Below are positions 5,142 through 6,140 of a stretch of DNA of 6,140 nucleotides, one piece after another. The DNA comes from Candidatus Sediminicultor sextus (GTDB lineage Bacteria; Atribacterota; Phoenicimicrobiia; Phoenicimicrobiales; Phoenicimicrobiaceae), in contig JADBKX010000169.1 of the NCBI GenBank assembly GCA_014894735.1, positions 1 through 6,140 of the forward strand, in the 5' to 3' direction. Position 1 is the stretch's first letter. Each line of letters begins with the position of its first letter. Under the pieces are notes generated by a model that worked only from the letters and a program-made list of their open reading frames with translations, was not told where the DNA came from and ran no database searches. The position numbers were made by a program, and so were the translations under genes.

Positions 5142-6122
5142 TTATTTATTTTCTTTCTTCTTTGAGGTTTCAGAGATACTATCCCGCATAGCAGTATCAG
5201 CAGCGATATTCTTCAAATTATAATAATCCATTACTCCTAATTTTCCTGTCCTTAATGCCTCTGCCATAGCCTTAGGAACTTCTGCTTCTGCTTCTACCAC
5301 CTTTGCTCTCATTTCTTGGACTCTGGCTTTCATTTCTTGCTCCTGAGCTACCGCTAAAGCCCTTCTTTGCTCGGCTCTGGCTTGAGCAATTTTCTTATCC
5401 GCTTCTGCCTGATCAGTCTGCAACATGGCACCAATATTTTTACCGACATCTACATCAGCAATATCTATGGATAATATTTCAAAAGCTGTCCCGGCATCTA
5501 AACCTTTTTTTAATACAGTCTTAGAAATGTTATCTGGATTTTCTAAGACATTTTTATGGGTTTCTGCTGAACCAATAGTAGTAACAATTCCCTCTCCTAC
5601 TCTAGCTATAATGGTTTCCTCGCCAGCCCCTCCAACTAACCGTTCAATATTTGCTCTTACCGTCACTCTGGCAGTGGCCATAACTTGAATACCATTTTTG
5701 GCTACCGCTGCTACTATCGGTGTTTTTATTACTTTCGGGTTTACACTCATTTGTACAGCCTCTAAGACATCTCTTCCAGCTAAATCAATAGCGGTACCCT
5801 TTTCAAAAGATAAAGGAATGCCTGCTCTTTCTGCAGCAATCAAGGCATTAATCACTCGATCAACATTTCCCCCAGCCAAGTAATGTGCTTCCAATTTATC
5901 AATAGAAATGGTCAAACCAGCTTTAGTGGCCTTGATTAAAGCATTAACAATCTGATGGGGAGGAACCCTTCTAAGTCTCATACCCACCAAAGTAAAAATC
6001 CCCACCTTTACTCCTGCCGCTATAGCTGAAATCCATAATCCTACCGGTATAAATTGAAAGAAAATATAGATTATAAAAATAACTACGATAATTGGAATCA
6101 ACGGAACTAATAACTCAATCAT
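5142..6122 (-). CDS. floA: Flotillin-like protein FloA
   Basis: FloA is a bacterial flotillin that oligomerises on the inner face of the cytoplasmic membrane, organises functional membrane microdomains and affects membrane fluidity. The 326 residues match the B. subtilis protein (331). Residues about 4-45 form the hydrophobic membrane-inserting segment. Diagnostic family sequence follows: RRVPPHQIVNALIKATKAGL (51-70), then the SPFH/band-7 region through about 235 (SVNPKVIKTP, VTVRANIERLVGGAGEETI, ENPDNISKTVLKKGLDAGTA). An Ala/Glu-rich coiled coil spans about 236-291 (QARAEQRRALAVAQEQEMKA), and the conserved LRTGKLGVMDYYNLKNI is at 290-306. The ATG at 6120-6122 has a near-ideal ribosome site. 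An nfeD-like partner gene is often found just upstream and would lie outside the window. Nothing is missing or broken. Confidence 0.97.
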   Translation of the reverse strand: MIELLVPLIPIIVVIFIIYIFFQFIPVGLWISAIAAGVKVGIFTLVGMRLRRVPPHQIVNALIKATKAGLTISIDKLEAHYLAGGNVDRVINALIAAERAGIPLSFEKGTAIDLAGRDVLEAVQMSVNPKVIKTPIVAAVAKNGIQVMATARVTVRANIERLVGGAGEETIIARVGEGIVTTIGSAETHKNVLENPDNISKTVLKKGLDAGTAFEILSIDIADVDVGKNIGAMLQTDQAEADKKIAQARAEQRRALAVAQEQEMKARVQEMRAKVVEAEAEVPKAMAEALRTGKLGVMDYYNLKNIAADTAMRDSISETSKKKENK

Positions 6123-6130
6123 TTCTTATA

Positions 6131-6136
6131 CCTCCT
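6131..6136 (-). promoter_or_regulatory. Ribosome binding site of floA
   Basis: A perfect AGGAGG on the minus strand lies 8 nt before the ATG at 6120-6122, predicting efficient translation and fixing the start. Confidence 0.9.
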
Positions 6137-6140
6137 TATT

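Noticed and set aside
5303..5883. Several plus-strand open frames of 61 to 87 codons
   Set aside because: All are antisense to floA, whose protein is convincing along its whole length; Ala-rich codons often leave the opposite strand open.

Overview
The window is AT-rich bacterial DNA. Every gene I can support reads on the minus strand, so transcription runs from high to low coordinates. The main block, in transcription order, is floA (flotillin-like), an unnamed membrane-anchored small protein, phoH, pgpH (7TM-HD cyclic-di-AMP phosphodiesterase family) and ybeY (endoribonuclease). At the low-coordinate end is the first part of a separate gene for a TAXI-family TRAP transporter solute-binding protein, which runs off the window.

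The order floA, phoH, pgpH, ybeY matches the Bacillus subtilis order yqfA-yqfB-yqfC-yqfD-phoH-yqfF-ybeY. This suggests a Firmicute or a deep-branching lineage that shares the arrangement, such as Atribacterota; the sequence alone does not decide between them. No yqfC/yqfD-like sporulation genes lie between floA and phoH, and ybeY is followed by a transporter gene instead of dgkA/cdd/era, so a classical Bacillus-type genome is unlikely.

Region by region: 1-635 is the TAXI gene (3' end missing). Positions 636-846 are its leader and promoter region, with a good sigma70-type promoter overlapping the end of ybeY, a perfect 12-bp inverted repeat and a tiny upstream ORF. Positions 847-1293 are ybeY, which overlaps the 3' end of pgpH (1196-3430) by 98 bp. 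PhoH occupies 3500 to about 4486. Positions 4505-4654 are a compact locus of 7-bp repeats that fills the gap between phoH and the small membrane protein gene (4655-5104). FloA is at 5142-6122 with a near-ideal ribosome binding site.

The most unusual part is the phoH start. Family-typical N-terminal sequence is encoded upstream of the first ATG, but that whole open stretch has no ATG, GTG or TTG in frame. It begins directly beside the heptad-repeat locus. The block combines RNA processing (YbeY, PhoH), cyclic-di-AMP turnover (PgpH) and membrane organisation (FloA).
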